This document shows positions 47,175 through 56,839 of a DNA stretch of 64,000 bases, one piece after another. Every line of letters begins with the position of its first letter. Position 1 is the first letter of the stretch. The notes under the pieces were generated by a model, which saw only the letters and a program-made list of their open reading frames with translations, searched no databases and was not told the DNA's origin. The position numbers were made by a program, and so were the translations under genes. Source of the DNA: Blastocladiella emersonii ATCC 22665 (taxonomy: Eukaryota; Blastocladiomycota; Blastocladiomycetes; Blastocladiales; Blastocladiaceae). The stretch is from assembly GCA_025594325.1 (NCBI GenBank), contig JANHCV010000010.1, positions 372,001 through 436,000 of the forward strand. The letters are read 5' to 3'.

Positions 47175-49580
47175 ATGGCCTTTGTCTTCGAGTGGCCGCG
47201 GTTCTCGCCCGACTTCTACGCGTCGGCGGCGCGCGAGCTGACGGCGGCGCTGAACACGGGCGAGAAGCCGCCCAACATCGCGAGCGACATTGTGGTGACG
47301 GAGCTGGACCTGGGCACGGTCGCGCCGCTGCTCGACATCCTGGAGCTGGTCGAGCTGACGGCCGACAAGTTCCGCGGCATCTTCCGCCTGACGTACGCGG
47401 GCGACGCCTACATCACGCTGCAGACGAGCGTGCAGGCGAACCCGATCGTCGACGGGCAGAGCCTGAGCGTCGGCGGCGCGCTCGCGGGCACCATGGGCAT
47501 GCCCGCCATGGTCGCCGCCAACGCGCCGCTCATCGTCCCGCTGCAGCTCAAGATCGCCAACCTCAAGCTGCTCGGCATCGCGTCGCTCGTCGTCGACCGC
47601 CACCGCGGCATCACGCTCGCTTTCAAGAACGACCCGCTCGACAGCGTCCAGGTCAACTCGACGTTCGATCACATGGCGACCATCCGCCGGTTCCTGCAGT
47701 CCGAGATCGAGAAGCTGCTCAAGAAGCTGTTCAAGGAGGACCTCCCCGCGCTCGTCCATTCGGCCTCGCTGCGCTTCTTTGACTCGCAGCGCGCATCGGC
47801 AAGGCACCCGCATCCGCCATCCCAACCCACCGACGCCACCGCGTCCCCCGACCACGACCACGTCCGCCGCGCCAGCGCGCCCGCCGGCTGGCTGTCGCGG
47901 TCGGGGCAGGTCATGACCGAGGAGCCGCTCGAGCTCGAGCGCGACGAGCTCGTCCGCCTCGCGCGCGCCATCCACGAACCGCCGTCCCTGCGCGCACCGT
48001 CCGCGGGCACCGGGCTGTCGCGCTTCTTCACGCGCCGCGCCTCGTCCACGTCCGTCACGGCGGCGGGGGCGGCCGCAGCGAAAGCGCCGCGCACGGGACT
48101 CGCCAAGGCCATTGACTCGGACTCCGACTCGGAGCGCTCGGGCACCCCGCGGAAGACCGCCGCGCGGTCACGGCAGGCGAGCACGGATGTCGCGCCGCCG
48201 TCCGACGACGGGTCGAACGCGGGTCCGTTGCCGCCGACCACGCCGCCGCCGCCAGTACCCCCGTCGGTTCCCGCGCCGCAGCCGCCCGTCGACCCGCGGC
48301 TCGACCCGGGCAGTCTGCTCGGCGCGCTCGGTCTGCTGTGGCCAGGCAACCTGCTCGACCCGCCCGCCTCCCCCACCTCCGAATCCCCCACAACGCGGCG
48401 CGGCCCCGCACGTGTGCACCGGTTCAACTCAAAGTACTACGAGCGACACAAACGCCCGGCCTCGTCGCTGTACTCGTCGCCGTCCGTCGTCTCGCTGTCG
48501 TCGACGTACTCGCTGCCGGCCGCGCTCCCGTCGCACTTCCGGTCCGGGTCCGCATCCCACCAAACGCACCTCCCGCCGCCGCCCATGAGCGTCGCCGGCG
48601 GGGGTGCCGGGGGCCACGCCCCGCCGCACGGGCTCATGCGCAGCCACTCGCACTCGTTTGGCAGCGGGAACGCGTTCAGCGATTTTTCGGGCCCGCCGAG
48701 CTATAACGGGACGCCGCTCGTGTCGCCGACGGGTTTGCCGCCCGATTCTTCGAGGAACGGTGGCGGGCTCCCGCGCGCGCGCAGCTCGAGCAGCACGGGC
48801 CTGCGGCGCGCGAACAGTAGCACCACCGCTGGCTCGGGCGGCGCGAGCACCGGCAGCGGGCACAGCTTTGCGGGCCCGCCGACGCCAACACGCAGCAACG
48901 GCGGCGGCATGGCGCGGCGCAACCAGGGAAACACGAGCGGGTCGCTCGACCCGTCCGACAACTACATCGCAGCGCAGCTGGCGAACCTGTACAGCGCCAA
49001 CCAGTCGCTGTCCCCGTTCTCGCGCCCGCACGAGCACTCGACGTTCCGGTCGATCCCGAAGACGCTGCGCAAGAACGGCAGCGGGACGCTGGGTGCCGAG
49101 TCGGCACCGGTCTCGCCGCACCCGTTCGGCGGTGGGGACGCCGGGTTCGCGTCGGCGTCGTCGCACCACGGGCACGGGCACGGCGCGGGCGGGAGCGACT
49201 TCTCGGTCCCGACGCTGTCGCGCGCCAACTCGGCCACGGGCGTCGGTGGCAGCGGTCCCGCATCCACGGTCGACGCGCGGTACCTCGCGTCGCGCGCGGG
49301 CCGTCGCGGCCGCCGCGCCGTCCGCAAGCGCGTGTTCGTCGTCGACCTGCGCCCGCCGCCGCCGCCGCCCCCGCCAGAGGCGGAGCCCGAGACCGAGTCG
49401 GGCGCGAGCTCCGTGTACGACGCGCACTCGGACGATGAGTGGGGCTCGGATGCATATGACGGCGGCGACGAACGAGGGCACGGGATGCTCCTCCCGTCGT
49501 CGTCGGTCAGCCAGGCCGGCGGGAGCCCCCGGACCAGCCCGCTCGTGCGGCCTGCGGCGCCGCCGTCGTTCGCGTTCTGA
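47175..49580 (+). CDS. MDM34: MDM34 (Mmm2), mitochondrial outer-membrane SMP subunit of ERMES
   Basis: Mdm34 is the mitochondrial-side SMP protein of ERMES. A single exon encodes 801 aa. The SMP domain occupies about residues 1-195 and starts at the very N-terminus as in all Mdm34: MAFVFEWPRFSPDFY, LNTGEKPPNIASDIVVTELDLGT, LDILELVELTADKFRGIFRLTYAGDAYITLQTSVQANPI, LIVPLQLKIANLKLLGIASLVV and RGITLAFKNDPLDSVQVNSTFDHMATIRRFLQSEIE. The remaining 600 residues are Pro/Ser/Gly-rich and likely disordered, with a basic RRGRRAVRKRVFVVDL motif near residue 715 and an acidic DDEWGSD stretch. Fungal Mdm34 proteins often have long tails, but this one is at the upper end. Absence of a signal peptide fits the family. 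Confidence 0.93.
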   Translation: MAFVFEWPRFSPDFYASAARELTAALNTGEKPPNIASDIVVTELDLGTVAPLLDILELVELTADKFRGIFRLTYAGDAYITLQTSVQANPIVDGQSLSVGGALAGTMGMPAMVAANAPLIVPLQLKIANLKLLGIASLVVDRHRGITLAFKNDPLDSVQVNSTFDHMATIRRFLQSEIEKLLKKLFKEDLPALVHSASLRFFDSQRASARHPHPPSQPTDATASPDHDHVRRASAPAGWLSRSGQVMTEEPLELERDELVRLARAIHEPPSLRAPSAGTGLSRFFTRRASSTSVTAAGAAAAKAPRTGLAKAIDSDSDSERSGTPRKTAARSRQASTDVAPPSDDGSNAGPLPPTTPPPPVPPSVPAPQPPVDPRLDPGSLLGALGLLWPGNLLDPPASPTSESPTTRRGPARVHRFNSKYYERHKRPASSLYSSPSVVSLSSTYSLPAALPSHFRSGSASHQTHLPPPPMSVAGGGAGGHAPPHGLMRSHSHSFGSGNAFSDFSGPPSYNGTPLVSPTGLPPDSSRNGGGLPRARSSSSTGLRRANSSTTAGSGGASTGSGHSFAGPPTPTRSNGGGMARRNQGNTSGSLDPSDNYIAAQLANLYSANQSLSPFSRPHEHSTFRSIPKTLRKNGSGTLGAESAPVSPHPFGGGDAGFASASSHHGHGHGAGGSDFSVPTLSRANSATGVGGSGPASTVDARYLASRAGRRGRRAVRKRVFVVDLRPPPPPPPPEAEPETESGASSVYDAHSDDEWGSDAYDGGDERGHGMLLPSSSVSQAGGSPRTSPLVRPAAPPSFAF

Positions 49581-50192
49581 GACGGACGTGAGAGGGAGAG
49601 AATATATAGATGGTAGAGGAAGCACCCGTGTTCTCGTGAGCGACGGCCGCTGCGTCGGCCGCTGCGGAGGTCGATGGTCGGCGCGGCGCGGTGCACGCGC
49701 CGGGTGATGTGATTTCGCGCGCGGTCGGGTGGCGGCGGCGTTCCGCCCCCCACACATCGCTCGCCGCCGTCCGCACTCCCTCCTCCCTCCCCTTCCCCCG
49801 CACACACGCACGCACTCGTCGATCCTGCTGCAACGCGCGAGCAGTGCATCGGCGACCACGTAACTCTTGTCTCGCGGCAACCCGGACCGCCACCGTCGAC
49901 GTCGACGTGTCTCGCGCCTTCCCAGCACGCGTGCCGACGACGACTGTTCTTCGGGCACCTGCGGGTTCATTTGCGACGACGACGCGTCTCGTCTCGAAGG
50001 TGCGGCTCACGCGCGCGGTCGCGCCGGCTCGAGTGCCGAGTCGGGGCTCTGTGGCGTTGTTGCGGACGCTGACGACGTCGGCGACGCGCGACGTGTTGGT
50101 TGTATAATAGTCTGCCCTCCCTCTCCTTCATCAACAACGACCTGAGCAGCAGCAGCAACGCCATCGACTAGATCCGACCGACTACCTCCACC
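49581..50192. other. Intergenic region MDM34 - PKC1
   Basis: 612 bp carrying the MDM34 3' end and the PKC1 promoter and leader. A short TATATA stretch lies just after the MDM34 stop (about 49600-49608). No gene or RNA is recognisable. Confidence 0.4.
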
Positions 50193-53100
50193 ATGGTACG
50201 CCCGCCCCCGCCCCATCCGTCGCACCAGCAACCCGCTCACCCACCGCCACCACCAGGACCCGTCCAACGCGGCCCGCATCGCCGAGATCCACCGCAAGCT
50301 GGCCGTCGAGGAGGCCATGCGGTCGGGCGCCGAGGCCATGCGCGCCAAGCTGACGGACCGCAACGCGCTCGCCCAGTGCGAGGCCACGCTCGACGAGTCG
50401 GCCAAGCGCATCGCCTTCCTGCAGGCCCAGCTCGACCGCCTGCACCTCTCGGGGTCCGCGTCCTCGAGCACCCAGTCGCTCGGCGCCCTCGGCGCGCTCC
50501 CCGGCGGCGCTATGCCGTCCGACCAGCAGCATCAACATCTCGACGCGCCGCCCGGAGCGCACGCGGCGAGTAACCTCTCGACCTCGTCGTCGATGCGCGA
50601 CTTCCCCGCCACCATGTCCGCCCCGACGCTCGTGTGCGGGCCCGACGACCACCCGCACCTTTCGTCGCAGGCCTCGGGCACCGCGACCCCGCCCCATTCG
50701 CCTTCCGCGATCCCCGTCGCCGTCGCGGTCCCCGTGCACGGCTCGTCCGAGTCGCTCAACGCGGCCGGCTCCGGGTCGGGCGGCGGCGGGAGCAGCCACC
50801 ACGCGGGCCCGCTCGCCGGCAGTGGCGCGCGGAGCATCCACCCGACCACCTTCGCCGCGGCGTCGGCGGCCGCGGCCGCGGGGGGCTCTTCCGCGTCGAC
50901 CACGTCGACCTCGGGCAGCAGCGGCGGTCTCTTCTCGTACTTCAAGAAATCGATGCGGTCGAAATCCGCGTCGTCGATCCACGGGCTCGCCGACCCGCGC
51001 GGCCCGCTCGCGCAGCAGCTGCCGGGCACTTTGGGGGAGTTGCTCCTGTCGGGCCCGCCGCCCGTCAGCTCGCTCCCGCCCAACGACGACCCCGCGGCAT
51101 CGAACCTCGACCTGTCGCGCGCCGGCGTCGCGCTGTCGACGGCCCAGATCTCCAACAAGATGCGCGACCTGACGTACAAGCTCGAGGTCGCTGCCAAGGG
51201 CGGGCACACGGGCAGTATGCCGGCCGCGGGCAACTCGGCGTCGGCGTCGTCGGTCCGCTCGTGGGCTGCCGCGTTCGGCGGTGGTGGTGGGACGCAGACG
51301 GCGGGTGCGGCCGCGGCGGCGGCTGACGGGCACGCTGCGGCGGCGACGGCGGCGGCAAGTGCGGCGCCCACAGACCCCGCCAGCATCGACCCGGCCGTCC
51401 ACATCGACGCGCTCAAGCGCGCGCTCAACAAGTACTCGGGCCTGTACGTGCCCGACCCGTCGGCCACGCTGTCGGCGGTTGCGGGCGGCACCGGCACCGA
51501 GCCCACGTCCCCCACCGGCGATCTCCCGCCGCCGCCGCCGGGCCTCCCCGGTTTCGCCCCCGCGACGCCGCTCGGCACGCTGACGGGCCCGCCGCCCATG
51601 GTGTCGACGATCCCGCGGCGCGCGCAGCCGAAGCACGCGGGCGAGCTGGCGATCCACCTGGTCGCGGCGCGGGTCCCGCCGTCCGTCAAGAACGCGCTGT
51701 CGCGGTCGCGCGCCGACCACTACATGGCGGTGGTCCAGGTCGACGGCGTCGTTAAGGGCCGGTCGCGCGCGTTCAAGGCGCCCAAGGACAAGTCCGGCAG
51801 CGCCACCGAGATCCCGTTCAACGAGGTGTTCACGGTCGCGCTCGCCGATAAGGCGGCCGAGGTCGAGGTCGTCCTCGTCGAGGCCGATAAACACGGCGTT
51901 GCCAAGATGGTCGATGGGATGCTCTGGTTCCGTCTCGCGGATGTCGTCGCGGCCATCGAGGCCAATGGCGGGACGGGGGCCACCGAGTCGGGCGAGGTGT
52001 CGGGCTGGTTTGACCTCGACCCCGTCGGCGCGGTCCTCGTGCGCGCGCAGTTCACGACGGCGGCGCGGCCGCGCAAACCCTCGCGGCTCGGGCGGCAGGG
52101 CGCGGTGCGCAAGAAGAAGGTCGAGGCGACGCGCAACGGGCACCGGTTCGTGCTCGCGCAGTACGCCAACATCGTCAAGTGCGCGCTGTGCTCCGAGTTC
52201 ATCGGGGTCTCGTCGTGCTATGCGTGCGAGGCGTGCGCCTTCTCGTGCCACAAGAAGTGTGCGCCGCGCGTCCTCACGCGGTGTTTCGCGGCCAACCCCG
52301 CCGGCGCCACGCCGGGCGAGGAGGACGAGGACGAGGAACCCCTGCCCCACAACATCCCGCACCGGTTCACGGCCCACACTAACCTCAAGGCCAACTGGTG
52401 CTGCCACTGCGGGCACCTCGTCCCGCTCGGCCGCGGCAACGTCAAGTGCGGCGAGTGCGACCTCGTCGCCCACAAGGGCTGCTCCATGCTCGTCCCCAAC
52501 TTCTGCGGCCTGTCCATGAAGCGCGCCAACAAGATGATCCACGAAATCAAGCTCGCCAAGGACATGCGCGCCGCCAACGCCATCCGCATCGCCCAGCGCG
52601 CCCAGCAGATGCAGGAGCACCAGGCCGCCGTCGTCTCGGCCGCGGGCGCTGCCGGCGTGGGTGTCCCCGAGCACGTCGCCGCCGCCGCTACCGCGGATAC
52701 GGCCGCCGGTGACGAGCCGCCCGCGGCGCCCGACGGTCTCCTCCCGCCGCCGCCCACCATGATCCCCGTCGCCGTGCCGTCGGTCGGCAAGGCGCAGGTC
52801 GACGTCGACGGCGCCGCCGCCATCAAGCCCGCGCCGGTCGGCGTCGTGGTCGACCGCCAGGTGCCCGTGGTCGTGGAGCGGCAGGACCTGGCGCCGCCGC
52901 CGGGGGCCATCGGCAAGGGCGTGTCGCTGGACGATTTCGTGTTCCTGGCGGTGCTCGGCAAGGGCAACTTCGGCAAGGTGATGCTCGCCGAGGAGAAGCA
53001 CAGCCGCAAGCTGTACGCGATCAAGGTGCTGAAAAAGGATTTCGTGATCGAGAACGACGAGGTCGAGTCGACGCGGTCCGAGAAGCGCATCTTCCAGGCG

Positions 53101-53928
53101 GCCAACGCGTCGCGGCACCCGTTCCTCATCAACCTGTACGCGACGCTGCAGACCAAGACGCGGCTGTACTTTGTCATGGAGTACGTGTCGGGCGGCGACC
53201 TGATGCTGCACATCCAGCGCGAGCAGTTTTCGGAGCGGCGCGCCAAGTTCTACGCGTGCGAAGTGCTCCTCGCGCTCGAGTTCTTCCACAAGCACCAGAT
53301 CGTGTACCGCGACCTCAAGCTCGACAACATCATGCTGTCGCTCGACGGGCACATCAAGCTCGCCGACTACGGCCTGTGCAAGGAGAACATGGCGTACGGC
53401 GCCACCACCAACACCTTCTGCGGGACCCCCGAGTTCATGGCCCCCGAGATCCTCTTCGAGCAGAACTACGGCCGCGCCGTCGACTGGTGGGCGTTCGGCG
53501 TCCTCGTCTACGAGATGATCTGCGGCCAGTCGCCCTTCCGCGGCGACGACGAGGAGGAGATCTTCGAGGCCATCCTGCACGACGAGGTCCTCTACCCGAT
53601 CACCATGTCCCGCGACGCCGTCGCCCTGTGCCAGGGGCTGCTCACGAAAGACCCGCGCCGCCGCCTCGGCGCAGGGCCCGCCGACGCCGACGAGATCAAG
53701 CGCCACCCGTTCTTCCGCGGCGTCGACTGGGACGCCCTCCTCGCCAAGCGCATCGCCCCGCCCTTCGTCCCGCGCATCACGGGCGCCAAGGACGTGTCCA
53801 ACTTTGACGAGGAGTTCACCCGCGAGCCGCCGGTGCTGACCCCGATCCACACGGTCCTCGACGACGCCGAGCAGCTCGAGTTTGCGGGCTTCTCGTACGT
53901 CGCCGACTGGGTCAACGAGGTGCGCTGA
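50193..53928 (+). CDS. PKC1: Pkc1-type protein kinase C (cell-wall integrity pathway)
   Basis: This is the Rho1- and lipid-regulated AGC kinase heading the cell-wall integrity MAPK cascade. The start codon ATG (50193-50195) is the whole first coding exon. A 61-nt intron (50196-50256) precedes exon 2 (50257-53928), giving 1224 aa. Domain order: HR1 repeat at residues 2-70 (AEIHRKLAVEEAMR), a second HR1-like stretch around 290-410 split by Ala/Gly-rich inserts, C2 at about 461-610, C1a 629-680 (HRFVLAQYANIVKCALC), C1b 703-755 (HRFTAHTNLKANWCCHC), kinase 893-1150. The kinase has GKGNFGKV, AIKVLKK, YRDLKLDN (D at about 1018), LADYGLCKE (DYG in place of DFG, as in yeast Pkc1) and GTPEFMAPEIL. The C-terminal turn and hydrophobic motifs (PPVLTP, FAGFSYV) are present. 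Confidence 0.96.
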
Positions 53929-54049
53929 GGTGCGCGCGGTGGGGGTATTTTGGTTCACTTAGTCTTCCTTTCTGTTTTGCTACCAACTACGATCGATACA
54001 CACGAATATCTTCTACGCAACGTGGTTTCTCTCGCCACGAGTGAGGATC

Positions 54050-54405
54050 GGCGCGATGCGAGGAGGTGAGAGGCGGCCGTGACGCGAGCGGGGAGGCAGG
54101 GCGGGAAGTTCGGTGCGGCCGCGCGAACGCAGCCGTTCGCGGACATGACGTGCCGCCGCGTGGGCCCCGCACACAGCCGACGGCGCTGATGAAGTCCCTG
54201 AGCGCGTCATGATCTCGCCGCCAGAGAACCGTTGCGAGAGATCCCTTCGCGAGGATCGACGCGAAGTGCGGAGATGCGTCACGGCCGTGATGCGAGCAGT
54301 CCGCGGCGACCGCATACGCTACTGTTCGCGGACACGACTCTCAGCGTGGGCCCCGCTGATGCGAGCAGGCACTCGTCGGCGGTGATGAAGTCCCTGACCG
54401 CGCCG
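54050..54405. repeat. Imperfect tandem duplication in the PKC1-peroxiredoxin spacer
   Basis: Two copies about 190 bp apart share GTTCGCGGACA (54135 and 54324), GTGGGCCCCGC (54160 and 54346) and GATGAAGTCCCTGA-CGCG (54188 and 54384), in the same order. Overall identity is moderate because of indels. No coding frame is conserved between the copies. The rest of the 53929-55003 spacer holds nothing recognisable except the features listed separately. Confidence 0.6.
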
Positions 54406-54791
54406 CGAGGCCAGGGTCGAGTTCGTTGCAAGCACTCCCTGGACGATTCTGGTGCAAGAACCCAGGGAGTAGAACGCCTGCGCGCTGCCCAAGGTGCGCG
54501 CCCACGCTGACACTCCTGATCTCGTTGAGTTCTACAGACGACGACTGCAACAGGGTAGCTGTAGCTCGTCGGCCGCGAGTGCTCGCCTGTGAGGACCAAG
54601 TGCGACAGAACGCGCTCCAAGGTCGACGGCCGTGACCGAGCTCGTTGCACGAACTGGTCAACCGGCTGGGCTGGCGCTCGCCATGCTGCTTTCGACCATG
54701 ATCGGTATCCGATGAGCAGCGCGGCGCGCTCGGATCAGATCCGCGTTGCTCGCGTAAGCGGAGAGAAGCCACGCGTGAGACGGAGCGCGAG

Positions 54792-54812
54792 ACGCGTCGC
54801 GATATCGCGTGG
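54792..54812 (+). promoter_or_regulatory. Diverged bipartite element upstream of peroxiredoxin
   Basis: ACGCGTCG-CGAT-ATCGCGTGG: perfect left half and spacer, three mismatches in the right half. It lies about 190 bp before the peroxiredoxin ATG. It may be a degenerate site or a chance match in a region rich in CGCG. Confidence 0.3.
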
Positions 54813-54930
54813 ATTGGGGAGCCGCAGACACGTGCGTCACAGGAAGCGGCCGGAACAAAACGGCGCCGATCGATTCGCTCGTTCGCCGCGCGCCGTGTGT
54901 TTCACGCGTCTGCCCGCTGCCCGGCGCGCG

Positions 54931-54937
54931 TATAAAA
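54931..54937 (+). promoter_or_regulatory. TATA box of the peroxiredoxin gene
   Basis: TATAAAA in a GC-rich context, 67 bp before the ATG at 55004. It is the clearest TATA box in the window; most conserved genes here lack one. Stress-inducible genes are often TATA-containing, which fits the product. Confidence 0.7.
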
Positions 54938-55003
54938 CCTGCCCGCGCCCCCGACGCCCGGTCCCCGCTCCCGCCGTGAGTCTGTATCTCGTCGATCAAC
55001 ACC

Positions 55004-55864
55004 ATGTGTACGCTCATGTTACCACGCATCAACAACTGCCACGGCCACGGGGCTCACGGACGACGACGACGGCGATCATGTAGCGTCCCTCATCCGCAAG
55101 CCCGCCCCCGCCTTCAAGGCCCCCGCCGTCCTGCCCTCTGGCGAGATCAAGGAGGTTACCCTCGCCGACTACAAGGGTACGCTGCCGCTGCGCGTCACGC
55201 TCGACGCGTTGCAGCACCGCCGCTGGTGAGCGACGCGTCGGGCTGCTCTTCCTCGAGGACCCGGGCTCACGCACATCCCGTACCTCGTACCACTAGGCAA
55301 GTGGGTCGTGCTCCTCTTCTACCCCCTCGACTTCACCTTCGTGGTACGCCTCGCTCGCTCGCTCCGTGCTCGCAACGCGGCGCCTGACCGAGCTCCTCGC
55401 TCGTCGACCCCTAGTGCCCCACCGAGCTGATCGCCTTCAGCGAGGCCGTCGAGCAGTTCAAGGCCATCAACGCCGAGGTCCTCGGCGTGTCGTGCGACTC
55501 CGAGTACTCGCATCTCGCCTGGGCCAACACCCCGCGCAAGCAGGGCGGCCTCGGCCCCAACTTCAAGCTCACGCTCGTCGCCGACCGCTCGCGCGAGATG
55601 GCCCGCGCCTACGGCTGCCTCCTCGAGGCTGACGGCCACCCGCTGCGCGGCACCTACATCATCGGCCCCGACGGCGTCGTCCACTCGATCACGGTCAACG
55701 ACACGCCTGTCGGCCGTTCGGTGACCGAAACGAAGCGCATCATCGAGGCTTTCCAGTACGTGGAGAAGTTTGGGGAGGCGTGCCCTGTCAATTTCGTTCC
55801 TGGGGCAGCTACCATCAAGGCCGATCCCAAGGGCGCCAAGGAGTACTTTGAGAAGAACAACTAA
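55004..55864 (+). CDS. Typical 2-Cys peroxiredoxin (thioredoxin peroxidase)
   Basis: It reduces hydrogen peroxide and alkyl hydroperoxides using thioredoxin. Four exons are inferred: 55004-55007 (ATG plus one base), 55084-55176, 55297-55343 and 55415-55864, with introns of 76, 120 and 71 nt. Together they give 197 aa, the usual length. The N-terminus becomes MSSLIRKPAPAFKAPAV, as expected. The peroxidatic cysteine is in FTFVCPTEL (C49, formed exactly across intron 3) and the resolving cysteine in GEACPVNF (C171). Both GGLG (KQGGLGPNF) and the C-terminal YF (KEYFEKNN) are present, the pair linked to sensitivity to hyperoxidation. No targeting signal is seen, so it is probably cytosolic. It is a Tsa1/Prx1-type protein; I do not assign a specific paralogue name. 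Confidence 0.92.
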
Positions 55865-56007
55865 GTTCGCGGTTTGTCGTCCCTTCCCCATGTTTGGAGC
55901 GCTGATTCGAGCAGAGTAAGAGATCCTCATTTTTCTTGACTGTCTTCTATCTGTGATGATGCCGGAAGAGAGAATTTGCCGTGCCGGGTCAAGGTGGCCA
56001 TGGGCAT

Positions 56008-56716
56008 GGCCATGGCCACGCTTAGTTCACCGCGGTCATGCTTTGTTCAGGTCAGTGAAGCTATTAATTAGGACAAATCGACATTTAACTAGGAGCTATA
56101 GTTGTTTAAACTCAAGTATTTGAAGAGCTAAGAACTTGACCGTGGCGGGTGATCGTGGTCACGGCCATGGCCACGGCACCCTCGCGACTCCCCAGTTGTT
56201 CTTCTCGAAGTACTCCTTCGACTTCTCGGGATCGGGGATGATGGTAGCGTTCCCATGACCGGGCGATAAGCAAAATCAGTACCAAAACGCCGAGATGGCG
56301 TCAATACTGATCAATGATGGCCGCGTCGCCTGGCAAATAGAACATGGCAAGATCCGCGCCGTCCGCCACCCCTCGATCGCGTCCTGACAACGAGCCACGC
56401 ATTCTACGTGCAAGGTCTCCTAATTAAATAGAAAGATTGTCACAGGCAGTAATGAAGCCGAACATTTCCGACCCTAACAGGACCCGCGGCGAGGGAGGGA
56501 CGCTACCGATCTGCACACGTAACACGCTCATCCCAATTGTCAAGCTGGCGACGGTGCGAGTGTTTGCCGTCGCGGCAAGCGTCACTCAACTCGAAGCGCA
56601 CTTCGCACCTTCGCACGCCATGTCATTCTTTTTCTCGCTAATGTTGCGTCCTGCGTGTAATCGCGCACACAGGGACGCCCGTGGCCATGGCCGCCTGATG
56701 GACCACGGCCATGGCC
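56008..56716. repeat. Four GGCCATGGCC palindromes
   Basis: Perfect 10-bp palindromes at 56008-56017, 56163-56172, 56683-56692 and 56707-56716, several extended by flanking CGTGGC/GCCACG. The last two form a closely spaced pair. A looser version (GGTCATGGCCACGG, GACCATGGCC) occurs near 19810-19840. They could be recombination scars or binding sites. Confidence 0.6.
56195..56254 (-). pseudogene. Peroxiredoxin C-terminal remnant
   Basis: The minus strand encodes GNATIIPDPEKSKEYFEKNN, which aligns with the last 20 residues of the peroxiredoxin 330 bp upstream (GAATIKADPKGAKEYFEKNN). The differences (IIP for IKA, EKS for KGA) show it came from a diverged paralogue and not from a fresh copy. There is no stop after NN and no upstream similarity, so it is a fragment. 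Confidence 0.7.
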
Positions 56717-56839
56717 ACGGTGAAGCTTGAGTCACACGGCCGCGCCACTGTGTTCACACCCACTGGCTACGAAAAGTTCAAGGTAATCGTGTATTTCACT
56801 CGCTTCACCTTCGCCGTGACACTGCCTTGTCGATCCTGG

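Larger units (their letters stand above)
55865..56839. other. Repeat-bearing spacer between peroxiredoxin and LRR gene
   Basis: About 975 bp, AT-richer than the flanks in places (for example around 56050-56110). Apart from the peroxiredoxin remnant and the GGCCATGGCC palindromes listed separately, no gene is visible. Confidence 0.5.

Noticed and set aside
50182-53958. A 1258-codon open frame antisense to PKC1
   Set aside because: It is the mirror of a strongly GC3-biased coding region. The sense strand has clear HR1, C2, C1 and kinase domains, and the antisense product has only Arg/Val/Asp-rich sequence without domains.
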